Positions 19,131-28,748 are shown, numbered from the stretch's first letter. The stretch: DNA of 64,000 bases from Halocynthiibacter styelae (GCF_016123485.1 NZ_JADCKQ010000003.1:248001-312000); one strand, 5' to 3'. The notes: a model not told the origin generated them from the letters alone. Translations and numbers: made by a program.

Positions 19131-19484
19131 GGCCGTGACGCCATCGATGTCAGCACCACCGTCGCAAAACTTGAAGAAATAGGCATCCGCGTTCATTGCC
19201 TCGCATTGGGTGGCGTTGACCTCACCAGTTCAGCTGGGAAGATGACGATGAACGTCATTAACGCTGTAGCTCAGTTCGAACGTGATCTGCTCCTCGAACG
19301 TACGCAATCTGGCCTCGCCCGTGCCAAAGCTGAAGGTTAGCTTTTGGGGCGGCCATCAGCCCTATCAGCGGATCAGCAGGTGGAAGTGAAGGAAAAAATC
19401 AAAAACGGCGAGGCAATCTCAGCCATCGCACGCCATTTCGAAACCAGTAGGCAAACAATCATGCGCGTCAGATCCCAAGCATAG
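19131..19484 (+). pseudogene. serine recombinase (resolvase/invertase) remnant
   Basis: The translation reads [28 protein letters not shown], then [27 protein letters not shown], an in-frame TAG at 19338-19340, and continues LLGRPSALSADQQVEVKEKI and ARHFETSRQTIMRVRSQA to a natural stop at 19482. This is the C-terminal two-thirds of the catalytic domain plus the helix-turn-helix of a Hin/Tn3-type recombinase. The N-terminal ~65 residues with the catalytic serine are absent. The TAG looks like a mutated AAG (Lys). It is dead, and its end abuts the Hint gene. Confidence 0.85.
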
Positions 19485-19568
19485 TTCTATGTCGCGTTTC
19501 TTACACTTGTAATCGATTCCGCAGCTTCAGTTGAACCGAATGCAGTAATTAATTTCAGCGCAAACGAC

Positions 19569-21026
19569 ATGTTCATTGCGGATATAGACGGAGACGATGT
19601 GCCTGGCGCTCCGAGTCCTGGCAATAACGAAGTAATCGAGCTAACCAATCAGGCAACGGGCGACACCACTTTTACAACTCCCGCTGGCAATATTTTCAAC
19701 TTGTCGGGCGAAGTTACGTATGAAGATGGTACAACTGATACGTTTTCAACTTTACGGGGTCTCAATCTCTCTGATGGCCGGATGATTCTGTTACACACAT
19801 CACCGCCATACCCTGTTTCGACGTCTGGCATTGACACATCGAAATCAATCGCTTCCCTGCATCTGTATGCGACACCCGATTTTACAATATTTTTCGGCTC
19901 ATATGCAGGGACTCAGGGGATCACATCTTCCGCGAGTGGCTTAGGATCTGAAGCGGGATCTTCCGTCGCCGGGCAAAATAATATCGCTTCCGGCGGAGAA
20001 GTTACAACCGTTGTTTTAGATTCGGGTACTACAATTGGTGTCGGTGAAATCCTAGCCTTTGACGGTCATGACAGATATCGGGTAGATATTGATTCAGATA
20101 ACAGTGGCGCATCCGTTAATGGCGAAGCTATCACACTCACCAATCTTGTTACCGGGACAACGACAAGTGTGAACGAAAACACTTCTGCCAATGTTTTGTT
20201 TCTGGATGGAACTGCAACTTATGCTGATGGGACGACCAGCTCTGTCAGCAGACTTCGTGCGATTCAGCTGGCGGATGGTAGTATAGTTTTGCTGTCAACG
20301 AACCCTTCCCTTGATCCCAGTTTATCTCCCACAACCGGGTTTGAGCTGGGCAAAGTGATGAGATCGTTTAGCATTACTGGTATTAGTGCGGGTCAAAGCG
20401 CGTATGGCGGATATTCCGGAACTTTAGGCCTGAATTCCCCAGCGGCTCTATGTTTTGTAAAAGGCACCCGAATTGAAACCATCGACGGAATGATGAAGGT
20501 TGAAGATCTTCGGTCGAATATTCTGGTACGTACCAAAGATAATGGATTTCAGAAAATCCTTTGGATTCATTCCTCTATCCGGCGAGCCGCTGGCCATCTG
20601 GCACCGATCCTGATCCGTAAAGGCACGTTAGGAAATACCTCTGATCTGAGGGTTTCCCCCCAGCACAGGGTTCTCGTCTCGAGTTGGCAAGCGGAGTTAC
20701 TGTTCGGTGAAGGAGAAGTCCTTACGACAGCAAAATCTCTGTTGAATGACAGCTCAATCGTCCGCGAAGAAGGTGAAATGGTTGAATACTATCACGTCAT
20801 GTTTGATAACCATGAAATCATTTATGCAGAGGGCGCTCTAACGGAAAGTTTTAATCCGGGCAAAGAAAGCCTGGATGCACTGGATACAAAAACACGTGAT
20901 GAGCTTCTGGAATTATTCCCGCAATTGGAAAACATTCAATTTGGCTGCGGAGCATCAGCCCGAACCAGTCTGAAACATGCCGATGGTGTCTTACTGGGCC
21001 AACATCTGTTTTCACCCCAGGGCTGA
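19569..21026 (+). CDS. Hint-domain (hedgehog/intein type) exported protein, probably 5'-truncated
   Basis: At least 485 aa. Two tandem beta-rich repeats (about 1-125 and 145-275; compare LNLSDGRMILL with IQLADGSIVLL) precede a Hint domain from C295 (CFVKGTRIETIDG, then VSPQHRVLVSSW and a C-terminal HVMFDNHEIIYAEGALTESF). Such proteins are common in Rhodobacterales and are probably secreted and self-processed at the Cys; that is family knowledge. The first repeat continues upstream of the ATG in the same open frame (LVIDSAASVEP from about 19509), with no ATG, GTG or TTG before the recombinase stop at 19484. The true N-terminus therefore seems to have been lost. Confidence 0.75.
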   Translation: MFIADIDGDDVPGAPSPGNNEVIELTNQATGDTTFTTPAGNIFNLSGEVTYEDGTTDTFSTLRGLNLSDGRMILLHTSPPYPVSTSGIDTSKSIASLHLYATPDFTIFFGSYAGTQGITSSASGLGSEAGSSVAGQNNIASGGEVTTVVLDSGTTIGVGEILAFDGHDRYRVDIDSDNSGASVNGEAITLTNLVTGTTTSVNENTSANVLFLDGTATYADGTTSSVSRLRAIQLADGSIVLLSTNPSLDPSLSPTTGFELGKVMRSFSITGISAGQSAYGGYSGTLGLNSPAALCFVKGTRIETIDGMMKVEDLRSNILVRTKDNGFQKILWIHSSIRRAAGHLAPILIRKGTLGNTSDLRVSPQHRVLVSSWQAELLFGEGEVLTTAKSLLNDSSIVREEGEMVEYYHVMFDNHEIIYAEGALTESFNPGKESLDALDTKTRDELLELFPQLENIQFGCGASARTSLKHADGVLLGQHLFSPQG

Positions 21027-21043
21027 GAATGCGTTTTTCTAAA

Positions 21044-21074
21044 CAGGTGTGGAGGTATTATACCTCCGCACCTG
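21044..21074. other. 14-bp-stem hairpin after the Hint gene
   Basis: CAGGTGTGGAGGTA (21044-21057) pairs with TACCTCCGCACCTG (21061-21074) around a TTA loop, with one G-T wobble. It lies 17 bases past the Hint stop. There is no T-run, so it is a weak or Rho-assisted terminator. Bases 21075-21325 hold no recognisable gene. Confidence 0.55.
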
Positions 21075-21325
21075 ATCCTGATATTCGGTGTTCCCCTTCT
21101 CTCGTCGCGACAGTGTAGGCAAATTGATGTAAAGCCTTTGCGGATTAAGGTGTTCTTGAGCGGGCCAAGGCGTGCCCACAACAAACTCCGTGACTTTCAG
21201 GCGAAAAGCCAGATAACATGTGAACAGTAAGGCCGGGACAAGAGTGGAATAGGTTCACAGGAAGTAAACGTATGACCATGGACCGGAAAAAACTGAGCTA
21301 TGCCCGAAAGTCGGTGACGGTCTGA

Positions 21326-21470
21326 TCAGGCGGCTTGATTAATGTGTTTGATCCCGTCCTTGAATTCCACCCCTTCAATGATCTCAGGCATTCGGTTCGC
21401 GCCGTCGAGTTTGCACCATTTGCCTTGCGCTGAGATCATCAATTTGAAGGCCATGGCGAGGCCGGTTTTG
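21326..21470 (-). mobile_element. IS256-family transposase C-terminal scrap
   Basis: The minus-strand translation ends AMAFKLMISAQGKWCKLDG, NRMPEIIEGVEFKDGIKHI, NQAA then stop. This matches the extreme C-terminus of IS256-type transposases of alphaproteobacteria (AMVFKL..A.K.WRRL.G.NQLPKVI.GV.F.DGI pattern). Only about 46 residues survive; there is no catalytic domain and no terminal repeats were seen. The assignment is from memory of the family pattern. Confidence 0.55.
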
Positions 21471-21489
21471 CGACTGAGGTACAGGAATT

Positions 21490-21897
21490 GTGACGCGTGA
21501 CGGAAGCCCATATAAATTCTCAGATCTTTCCGATGTTGGCGGCGATGGGACCGGCCGCCCAATCCAGTTTGAGGATCGAACTTGGAGTTGGGCCACAGAA
21601 AGCACCATGGAATTTGTCGTTAGAGGGTATCCCGCGGCTCATAAAAATGAGCTTTTCTATCATGCAACACTGGGGCGTTATCGATTTGAAAGCGAACGAG
21701 AGCTTCCTTTGCGAGACCGTGGAGACGAGTTCAATATGTTTAGCGTGACCCTTTGGTACGACGCCTACGTTCCTGTTGATGACACATTCGCCGGCTACGC
21801 AGAGGCTAATTCAGCTAATTCCTCCGCTTCGGTCCGACTACAGGTTCCGTGGACTGCAATGTGGCCGTCGTCTACAAGTCTAAACAGCTTTGAGTAA
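21490..21897 (+). CDS. hypothetical protein fragment, unrecognised
   Basis: An open frame of 135 codons beginning at GTG, rich in aromatic and charged residues (FEDRTWSWATESTMEFVVRGY, then GRYRFESERELPLRDRGDEF, FSVTLWYDAYVPVDD). Composition and absence of low-complexity sequence suggest genuine protein-coding history. There is no ribosome-binding site, and the frame begins right at the IS256 scrap, so it is probably the 3' part of a gene cut by that insertion. No function can be assigned, and a competing frame (21497-21748) has no better support. Confidence 0.3.
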   Translation: MTRDGSPYKFSDLSDVGGDGTGRPIQFEDRTWSWATESTMEFVVRGYPAAHKNELFYHATLGRYRFESERELPLRDRGDEFNMFSVTLWYDAYVPVDDTFAGYAEANSANSSASVRLQVPWTAMWPSSTSLNSFE

Positions 21898-22047
21898 CAG
21901 TTTCGCGCACAGCCTGCATTGCAAAAAAGGGCCACCAGATCTGCCCCTATTCTTAGGGGGCATACAATTAACCAGTCTACTATCGGCCCAAACCTGCCGT
22001 TGATCATTCCAGCAATTGCTGCGGTGCGGCTTCATCAAAGCGGTCGT

Positions 22048-23046
22048 TCATTCTGGACAATGTTTCTGTTGCCAGTCGCGGGGAGTGGCTCCTGTAACAC
22101 GGAGGAATTCCCGATTGAAGTTTGATTTGGTGTTAAACCCGCTGGCGTAAATACATCTTGTGATCGTTTCTCCGGCTTGCACTAGAGCGCAGGCATGGCG
22201 AATACGATGAGCATTGATATAGCGCGACACGTTTTCCCCGGTGTGACGATTGATTGTGCTCGACAGCTGTTTGATTGGTACATGCAACCGTTTCGCCAAA
22301 CGCGTCAGGGTCAGATCCGGATCAAGGTATAGTGTTTCGTTCTGAATTACCTCATCCAGGCGCACCATCAGATCCTGATCCCGGCGGGTTTCGATCTTAG
22401 TATGTTTGACGGGTTCTTGCTGATCGTTTGGCGGGGCAAGGCTTTCGCCTATCAGCCCAAGTATGGCAATCGCCAGCAGGGAGAACGATGAAAAGCTGCT
22501 GACGATCCAAGGCATGAAATTTGCATAACCAAAGGCAATTGCCGTGGCAATCAGTACATCGGTTGCAGCAGACAACAAAAGGGCAATCGCGAGCGCACGC
22601 CAGATAAAAACCGGGATCTGCCCCGCATCCAAACGCGCTAAAGGCAGACTGTCATTGCGGCTGAGGACCCATAATATCGCCCCTCCATAAAGGGTGAAAT
22701 TCAAGGACAGGACCGCATCAACAGTGACGCGAGCAAACAAGACGCAAAACACGGTGAACACTGGCACCAAAAGATGAATGCTATCCAGCGGCCAGCGAAA
22801 GGGCGCAATCAGAGAATGCCGAAAAGCAAGCCAGGCCAGGGGTGGGATCAGTGACGCCGTGATGGGGAGGAACAGAAAAAGCTGTTTGACGCCATAATGA
22901 TGCACCAGTGAAATCAATACGCCTTGCACCGCACAGGCCCCCAGCAACCCAATGAAAAGATAAAACCGAGTGCCCCGCAGTATCATTCGCATCAGCAGAT
23001 AAAAGGTCGTGAAGGATACGATTAAGGGGATGGGAAGCGCGATCAT
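22048..23046 (-). CDS. AraC-family regulator with N-terminal membrane domain
   Basis: A 332-aa protein. Residues 1-210 contain about seven hydrophobic helices, and residues 225-332 are a double helix-turn-helix AraC domain (LTLTRLAKRLHVPIKQLSSTINRHTGENVSRYINAHRIRHA, then IYASGFNTKSNFNREFLRVTGATPRDWQ). Membrane-anchored AraC proteins of this kind usually regulate an adjacent gene. The divergent alpha/beta hydrolase gene 128 bases away is the natural target. The signal sensed is unknown. Confidence 0.88.
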   Translation of the reverse strand: MIALPIPLIVSFTTFYLLMRMILRGTRFYLFIGLLGACAVQGVLISLVHHYGVKQLFLFLPITASLIPPLAWLAFRHSLIAPFRWPLDSIHLLVPVFTVFCVLFARVTVDAVLSLNFTLYGGAILWVLSRNDSLPLARLDAGQIPVFIWRALAIALLLSAATDVLIATAIAFGYANFMPWIVSSFSSFSLLAIAILGLIGESLAPPNDQQEPVKHTKIETRRDQDLMVRLDEVIQNETLYLDPDLTLTRLAKRLHVPIKQLSSTINRHTGENVSRYINAHRIRHACALVQAGETITRCIYASGFNTKSNFNREFLRVTGATPRDWQQKHCPE

Positions 23047-23174
23047 GGCCGATCCTATGTTGTTTCATCAAAGCCTAGTCCCAAATCCGGTTTCAAACGA
23101 CCTCAAACCGGTTCAAGGACGCATGTTTTTCCTAATGGCGCGAAACACAGGTATCGCAACAAAAGGAACACGTT

Positions 23175-24203
23175 ATGAAAACGGCTATCTTCACCACATT
23201 GGCCCTGTGTGCCGCCCCCCTTGCATTTGCCGAAACCACAAGCCCCATCGCGGGATATGATCGATTGGATGTGCGCGCAGAACATCGCGCTTATCCCATC
23301 GCGGCCTCTCTCTGGTATCCGGCCGGCAGCCAGACCTATGTCGCTCCAATTGGTAACAACCCCATTTTCCGGGGCACACCAGCCTTTATTGGCGCCGGAG
23401 TGACCGAAGGTAAATTCCCTCTGTTTTTGTTTTCCCACGGGTCTGGGGGCAACATGGATACGGTATCCTGGCTGTCTTCGGCTCTGGCGCAACGGGGGGC
23501 AATGGTTTTGTCCGTCAATCATCAGGGCAGCACATCAGGTGATTCATCACCACGACGCTCTGTTATGCTTGATGCCCGCGCCGAAGATCTGTCCGCCGCA
23601 TTGGATGCGCTTCTGGCAGATCCTTATTTTGCCTCACGGGTGGATCTGGATCGCATCATCACCGTTGGGTTTTCCCTTGGCGGGGCAACTGCGCTGAACC
23701 TTGCCGGGATGCGTCTGGATGCAAATGCCTATGCGCCGTATTGCAATGGCAGCGGTGACGTCATTTACGCTGATTGCGCGTTCTTTCGCAAAGGTGACGT
23801 CGACTTTGAAAACCTGCCGGGGGGCTTTGAAGCGGATATGCGTGACACACGGGTGAGCGCGGCTATCGCGATTGATCCGGCCTTCACCTATGTGGCCACA
23901 GATGACAGTATTGCTGATATGGACTTGCCAGTCGGGCTTATCAATCTGGGAAGGGATGACCGATTACATGCGGCAGATGTCAGCGACAATGGCAGCGCGC
24001 TTCAATCGCGTTTGTCCAATGCGTCTTATACAGAAATCGCGCCAGCCAATCACTTCACTTTCCTCGCATCTTGCCATGACGGCGCTGAAGGGATGTTGGC
24101 AGAAGAAGGCGAGGATCCCATCTGCACAGATCCAGCCAGCACAGACCGTGAGGCAGTACATCTCGAGATCGTAAAATTTATAACTGAGTTCTCGAACCTT
24201 TAA
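23175..24203 (+). CDS. exported alpha/beta hydrolase (PAF-acetylhydrolase / dienelactone hydrolase-like)
   Basis: A 342-aa protein with a clear signal peptide (MKTAIFTTLALCAAPLAFA, cleavage after AFA). Hydrolase features are the oxyanion region FLFSHGSGGN (about 75-84), the nucleophile elbow GFSLGGA (about 163-169), an acid in GLINLGRDDR and the histidine in PANHFTF. Cysteines at YCNG, YADCAF, ASCHDG and PICTDP suggest disulfides, consistent with a periplasmic location. AAGGA precedes the ATG. It is divergent from the membrane AraC regulator. The physiological ester is unknown. Confidence 0.85.
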   Translation: MKTAIFTTLALCAAPLAFAETTSPIAGYDRLDVRAEHRAYPIAASLWYPAGSQTYVAPIGNNPIFRGTPAFIGAGVTEGKFPLFLFSHGSGGNMDTVSWLSSALAQRGAMVLSVNHQGSTSGDSSPRRSVMLDARAEDLSAALDALLADPYFASRVDLDRIITVGFSLGGATALNLAGMRLDANAYAPYCNGSGDVIYADCAFFRKGDVDFENLPGGFEADMRDTRVSAAIAIDPAFTYVATDDSIADMDLPVGLINLGRDDRLHAADVSDNGSALQSRLSNASYTEIAPANHFTFLASCHDGAEGMLAEEGEDPICTDPASTDREAVHLEIVKFITEFSNL

Positions 24204-24295
24204 ATCCAGCTTTGCAGGGTCGTTCTACTGGATCGGCCCTTTAGCGGTCATTGATGTGGAATATAGTGCGATTTACTGAGTGGGCCTTTGTACAA

Positions 24296-25635
24296 CTAAA
24301 CTTGCTCGGCAGGTGCTGTTATGATGGCTGTGGCAACCGTTTCGAATATATCCCGCAGCTTATTTTGCGGCAGGCCACCAAAGGCGAGGCGTAAGGCTTG
24401 CGGTGCGGCTGTGTTCGTTGCGAATGCTTCGGCGCCGGATATCGAGATACCTTGTGTTTTCAGGTGCGCAACGATTGGCTCAGCCCGAAGGCCGGGTTTG
24501 AGGGGCACCCATGCAAAACCGGCATTGGGATGTGAGGCAATCGGAATTTCGCCGAAGGCCTCTCGCAATACTTTCTGCCGTTTTGCACCGCTGTCCCGGC
24601 GCGCCGCCCCGGAACGCTCTGACGTTCCATCTTCTATCCATCCCGTCACCAGTGCGGAAATCAAAGCGGGCGTATTCCAGGTTGTCGCGCGTATTGCCTC
24701 AAGCAGTGACACCAAATGGTGCTCAGGTGCGATGACATAACCAAGGCGCAAACCAGTTGCGATGCTTTTAGAAAACCGCCAACATGGATGGTTCGCTCTG
24801 GCGCAAGGGCGATCAGGCTGGGGGGCGGATCTGGTTCTAAAAACGCATAGGCTGCATCTTCGATAATGAGCAGATCATGCCGTCTTGCGACATCAATCAG
24901 CTGTGCGCGGATTTGCGCATTTATGACAGATCCCAATGGATTGTGGACGGTCGGCATCAGATAGACGGCGCGAAGGTTTTGCACCCTACATTGACGATCC
25001 AGATCATCAGGGTCCATGACACCCGATTTTCCGTGAATGGGGATAAGATCAATTCCCTGCAGCGCAGCAACGGATTTAAACCCGGGATAGGTCAGGGCAT
25101 CCACAGCAATCGCGTCGCCCTGTTTGAATAGCCCAAACCCGGTGATCGCCAAACCATGCTGACCGCCTGATGTGATCAGCAAATGCTCGGGATCAATAGG
25201 GCCAAGGGAATGTCTGAGGCTAGCGGCGATGACCTTACGTTCGTGGAGCCGCCCGCCATGTGGGTGATAGCGCAGCATCGCCTCCAGATCGCCAGCCGTC
25301 GCGAGTTGCCGTAAGCCTGCGCGTAAAAAGTCTGCATCCGCGGTTTCGCCCGGCATATTGAAAACAAGATCGACCAGCCCATCCTGCGCCGTCTGATGAA
25401 CGCCAAGTGCCATGGGCAGTCCTGGGTCACGTACATAGGTGCCACGTCCAGCCTCTCCGATCACATGGCCACGACGTTCAAGTTCCGCGTAAACCCGGGT
25501 TGCCGTAGCAAGGGCAATATCAAACTGTTCTGCAAACGCGCGGTGCGTTGGCAGTTTGGTTCCCGGGGCCAGCTTCCCATTTTGGATCGACGTTCCAAGC
25601 ATGTTTGCCAACTGGATATATCGTGCTTTTGCCAT
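24296..25635 (-). pseudogene. MocR/PdxR-type GntR-aminotransferase regulator, frameshifted
   Basis: The two consecutive frames together make a full MocR protein (about 446 aa). The N-terminal GntR winged helix (residues 1-70, THRAFAEQFDIALATATRVYAELERRGHVIGEAG) and most of the aminotransferase fold are in the first frame (24661-25635). The rest, beginning RLGYVIAPEHHL, is in the second. Restoring one T in GGTTTTCTAAAAGC (about 24771-24775) gives GGFSKSIATGLRLGYV, which includes the expected PLP lysine (FSKS). As written, the lysine codon itself is out of frame. It is divergent from an MFS exporter that it probably controlled. A sequencing error in a homopolymer is possible. Confidence 0.85.
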
Positions 25636-25725
25636 ATGCTCACTGTATTTAGTGCAATTAAAAAATTGTCATGCAAATACATCTCATGCCAATCCAACCT
25701 TAAGTCAATCTTTGAGGTTCCCCCG

Positions 25726-26886
25726 ATGCCACGACCAATTTCCGTTCTGCTGCTTGCCCTGAGTCTGTTTACTGTCACATTCGCCGTTAATCTTCAGGCC
25801 CCGCTTTATGATGTCTATGCAGTTGAAAGTAACGTTGGGGCCACGGCGGTGACGGTTGCCTTTGCAGCATATGTCGGGGGGCTGATGCCGACGTTAATGT
25901 TGCTCGGCGGGTTGTCTGACCGCATTGGGCGCAGGGTGCCAATTGCCCTGGCGCTTGTTCTTGGTGTGGTTGCAACCGCGTTATTGGTGCATATTCCGGG
26001 CTGGTCGAGCCTTGTTATTGCGCGGGTCTTGCTTGGTGTGGGAACGGGGCTCGCGACCACGGCAGGAACCGCCTATATGACTGAAATTCTTGGGGAGCAC
26101 CGGGCCCGCACTGCGGCACTGATTGTAACATCCGCCACATCCCTTGGATTCGGCGGTGGTGCATTGGCGACGGGTATAAGTTTGGGTATCCAGGGGCCCA
26201 CACTTATGCCTTATAGTTACCTGGCTCTGTTTGGCGTGGCTCCGATGTTGACCCTGATTGCTTTCGGACTGCCCCGTGTCGACCTTCCTAGGAAAGTCTC
26301 AATTCTACGCTTACCAGTTTTCCCAGCCGGAACCTGGATGTTTGGGGCGGCCATGGCGTTGGCGTGGTCCACGACAGGCATGACCATCGCTGTTGTGCCA
26401 CTGGAACTGGCTGAAAACGATCTGGGCGGGTGGACTGGTCTTGTGATATTCTTGGCGATATTTGCTGGTTTCTTGTGCCAGCCCATGGCCCGCCGCATGA
26501 CCAATAATCAAGCGCTCGCATTGGGGTTTGTTCTCATTCCACTTGGCTTTCTTATCCTGCTGTCTGGCGTATGGTTGAACGCGCTTGTGTTGGTGCTGGC
26601 AGGAACCTGTATCACCAGTGCCGCAAGCTACGGTTTTACATATCTCGCATCACTGGCCGAGGTTTCCCTGCGCGCCCCAACTGACCGGGCGCGCGCCACA
26701 GCAGGTTTGTTCGTTTATGCCTATTTCGGTTTCTCATTGCCCGTAATTGCCAGCGGCGCATTGGCTGATTGGTTCGGCCTCCTGATGGCTCTGATTATCT
26801 TCGCGCTGGCTCAGATCATATCGACAATGGCGATCGTTTTGATGTGGAAGCGATGGTCAGTCCGATCTGCTCCGGCATTCCGGTAA
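25726..26886 (+). CDS. MFS drug/metabolite exporter
   Basis: A 386-aa major-facilitator protein with 12 membrane helices. The loop 2-3 motif reads GGLSDRIGRRVPIALA (about 58-73, the canonical G-x-L-x-D-R-x-G-R-R), and helix 5 carries a proline/glycine-rich motif. The chosen ATG (25726) matches the usual N-terminus RPISVLLLALSLFTV; the open frame extends upstream only because no stop intervenes. Its promoter faces that of the MocR-type gene across 90 bases, a standard MocR-transporter pairing. Substrate unknown. Confidence 0.87.
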   Translation: MPRPISVLLLALSLFTVTFAVNLQAPLYDVYAVESNVGATAVTVAFAAYVGGLMPTLMLLGGLSDRIGRRVPIALALVLGVVATALLVHIPGWSSLVIARVLLGVGTGLATTAGTAYMTEILGEHRARTAALIVTSATSLGFGGGALATGISLGIQGPTLMPYSYLALFGVAPMLTLIAFGLPRVDLPRKVSILRLPVFPAGTWMFGAAMALAWSTTGMTIAVVPLELAENDLGGWTGLVIFLAIFAGFLCQPMARRMTNNQALALGFVLIPLGFLILLSGVWLNALVLVLAGTCITSAASYGFTYLASLAEVSLRAPTDRARATAGLFVYAYFGFSLPVIASGALADWFGLLMALIIFALAQIISTMAIVLMWKRWSVRSAPAFR

Positions 26887-27116
26887 ACTCAAAACGAAAA
26901 CGGCCCCAACCGGACATTTGCGGCCTAGACAAGTCGGTCAGCCACATTCCCCAATCCGGAACTTCGTACACGGCGCAGCATTTTTTGCAGTCGGAGGTCG
27001 ACTATTGGGGGCGACACGGCCGTCGGCCGAGGCTGGTCCCAGGATGAACGTGACGCCGGCCAGAAACGGATTACCTACCACGATGTTGGACCACCCTGAG
27101 CATACTCAAAGTGACG

Positions 27117-27566
27117 CTATCTGTTGTCGTCGAGGTGCTTTCTCATCTGCTTCAAATCGCCACGTATGCGATGCATGATCGCGCGTTGATCAGCACCGAT
27201 CACATGCCTGAGTTCCTTAGCTACCAGAGCAATTGCCTCTTCGCGAAAGGCGCGTCCGGTTTCGGTCAAGAAAACCCGTTTTCCGCGACCGTCCTCTGGG
27301 TCGGGCTGCACTTCGATATACCCACGATCCTGCAGCACTTTCAGCGAATGGGTCATCGTGTTTTTTGTCACCTGCATGGCCGATGCGATCCGCATGGGCG
27401 CTTTTCCATCGCCCATGCGTGCCAAGTGGTTCAGGATTGCGAAATGCGATGGGTGAACACCGTCGGGCAGGCTCTTGGCGAACATGGCCGTCGACAACTG
27501 GTTAATAATTCCAATTTCCGTAAAGAAGCCGAAGACTTCATCCGCATTGTCGTTGTCTTCACTCAC
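27117..27566 (-). CDS. MarR-family transcriptional regulator
   Basis: A 149-aa winged-helix repressor-type protein: helix-turn-helix about residues 55-80 (MRIASAMQVTKNTMTHSLKVLQDRGYIEV) and wing with PDPEDGRGKRVFLTETG (about 86-102), the MarR DxR wing pattern. It overlaps the upstream oxidoreductase gene by 4 bases. It is probably autoregulated through the palindrome at 28713-28748. The 230 bases between it and the MFS gene (26887-27116) contain nothing I can identify. Confidence 0.92.
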   Translation of the reverse strand: MSEDNDNADEVFGFFTEIGIINQLSTAMFAKSLPDGVHPSHFAILNHLARMGDGKAPMRIASAMQVTKNTMTHSLKVLQDRGYIEVQPDPEDGRGKRVFLTETGRAFREEAIALVAKELRHVIGADQRAIMHRIRGDLKQMRKHLDDNR

Positions 27567-28699
27567 GCTGTTCCGATCTTTGCCTCTATCGGCCAGCGAG
27601 GACTGACCGCAATTTCCGGGCCATACCCGATCCGCGACAACATTTGAACGGTTCCGCCTTCCGAAGCAAGGCGTTCGTGCGTTTCGCCGTAAAGTTCTGC
27701 CATTTCCGGATACTCCTGCAGCGCCTGGCTTAGCGGTTGGAAGCCTAAACCCTCAGCAGTGCAGGCAAGGTTGACCCGCAGCCAATCCGCCCCGGCTGCA
27801 ATTTGGTCGCGCCTGGTGTTGGTTTGCGTTACCATCCACAGATGCCCCATTGCCGATTTCGTATTTGCAAGAACAGCTTTCATTCCTTCCGCAAACCCGG
27901 TCGAAGATGTGTCCAGCAACGCCTCCCGTGTCATAACGCCTGTAATGGCAAGGGTTTCGAATAACGCGCCGCTAAAATCGATACCATCAGGATTGGCGTT
28001 GATCTCTGCCTTGCCGATCCGCATCAAATCTACGCTTTCCTTGAAGGTGTGGGGTGTTTCAATTTCGATTGTGAGTGCCTGTGTAGTGAGCTGCCGCCAG
28101 TAGGTGATGTCATCTGTGTCGATGGAACCTCCGATTTGGGTTTGACGGGCAACGGTCAATATCCGTGCGAGAGTTTCGGGCGGGATTGTACGTGACGTAT
28201 CATATGGCTCCTTATTGGAGCGACGGCTCAGCATGTGATCGAACAGCGGATCGCGCACAGCCGTCCCTTCCGCGAACGTGGCGCGGGCAATCGGGCGATT
28301 GTCCAGCCCCTCCATATTCTCACCTTCAGGGAACAACGTCACGTCGACATCATAGCCATCGGCGTTCGCAGCCATCCGCATGAGCTCAAGAAAGCAGCCG
28401 AGACCAATGGTAAGTTGTCGATCAAATGGGTCGGTGTGCGGCAACTGCTTTTCGGTGTCGAAATGCAATGTGAGCCCGTCATCGCCGTCAAGGCTGATGA
28501 TCCACGGCTGCCGATTATGCGGGTTTGGCGCGAGAATGGCGTGCGAGAGCGCATTTTTGCGTGGGTCGTCATAGCTGCCGACCAGCTCCCAAGGCTTCAA
28601 AGCATCGTTCGGCGTGCGGGTCGCAGCAAAAAGACCAGCACCGCCAGCGGCAAGGATAACGCCCCCGCCGGATATTTTGAGAAAGTTTCTACGGTTCAT
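27563..28699 (-). CDS. Acg-family nitroreductase-like FMN oxidoreductase, exported-type leader
   Basis: A 378-aa protein starting MNRRNFLKISGGGVILAAGGAGLFA, a twin-arginine-type signal (RRNFLK). The Acg/nitroreductase fold has AILAPNPHNRQPW (about 55-67, FMN phosphate-site Arg/His pattern) and SRRSNKEPYD (about 158-167). Paralogues in actinobacteria and proteobacteria are annotated as FMN-binding proteins of uncertain reaction. It is transcribed with a MarR regulator, so the natural inducer may be a quinone or nitro compound; this is inference. Confidence 0.82.
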   Translation of the reverse strand: MNRRNFLKISGGGVILAAGGAGLFAATRTPNDALKPWELVGSYDDPRKNALSHAILAPNPHNRQPWIISLDGDDGLTLHFDTEKQLPHTDPFDRQLTIGLGCFLELMRMAANADGYDVDVTLFPEGENMEGLDNRPIARATFAEGTAVRDPLFDHMLSRRSNKEPYDTSRTIPPETLARILTVARQTQIGGSIDTDDITYWRQLTTQALTIEIETPHTFKESVDLMRIGKAEINANPDGIDFSGALFETLAITGVMTREALLDTSSTGFAEGMKAVLANTKSAMGHLWMVTQTNTRRDQIAAGADWLRVNLACTAEGLGFQPLSQALQEYPEMAELYGETHERLASEGGTVQMLSRIGYGPEIAVSPRWPIEAKIGTA

Positions 28700-28712
28700 T
28701 GTAATCTCCTAT

Positions 28713-28748
28713 AGTTCTATGTGGAATTATATAGTACGATATGGAACT
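28713..28748. promoter_or_regulatory. palindromic operator/promoter of the Acg-MarR operon
   Basis: AGTTCTATGT (28713-28722) faces ATATGGAACT (28739-28748) as an imperfect inverted repeat around a TATATAG core. It lies 14-49 bases upstream of the oxidoreductase start. The symmetry and AT-rich centre match a MarR-dimer site overlapping a promoter. Confidence 0.55.

Noticed and set aside
25396-25725. Upstream extension of the MFS gene as a longer start
   Set aside because: Overlaps the divergent MocR gene and promoter; homology begins at the ATG at 25726.
26887-27116. Possible small gene between the MFS and MarR genes
   Set aside because: Only short overlapping frames without a ribosome-binding site or motif.
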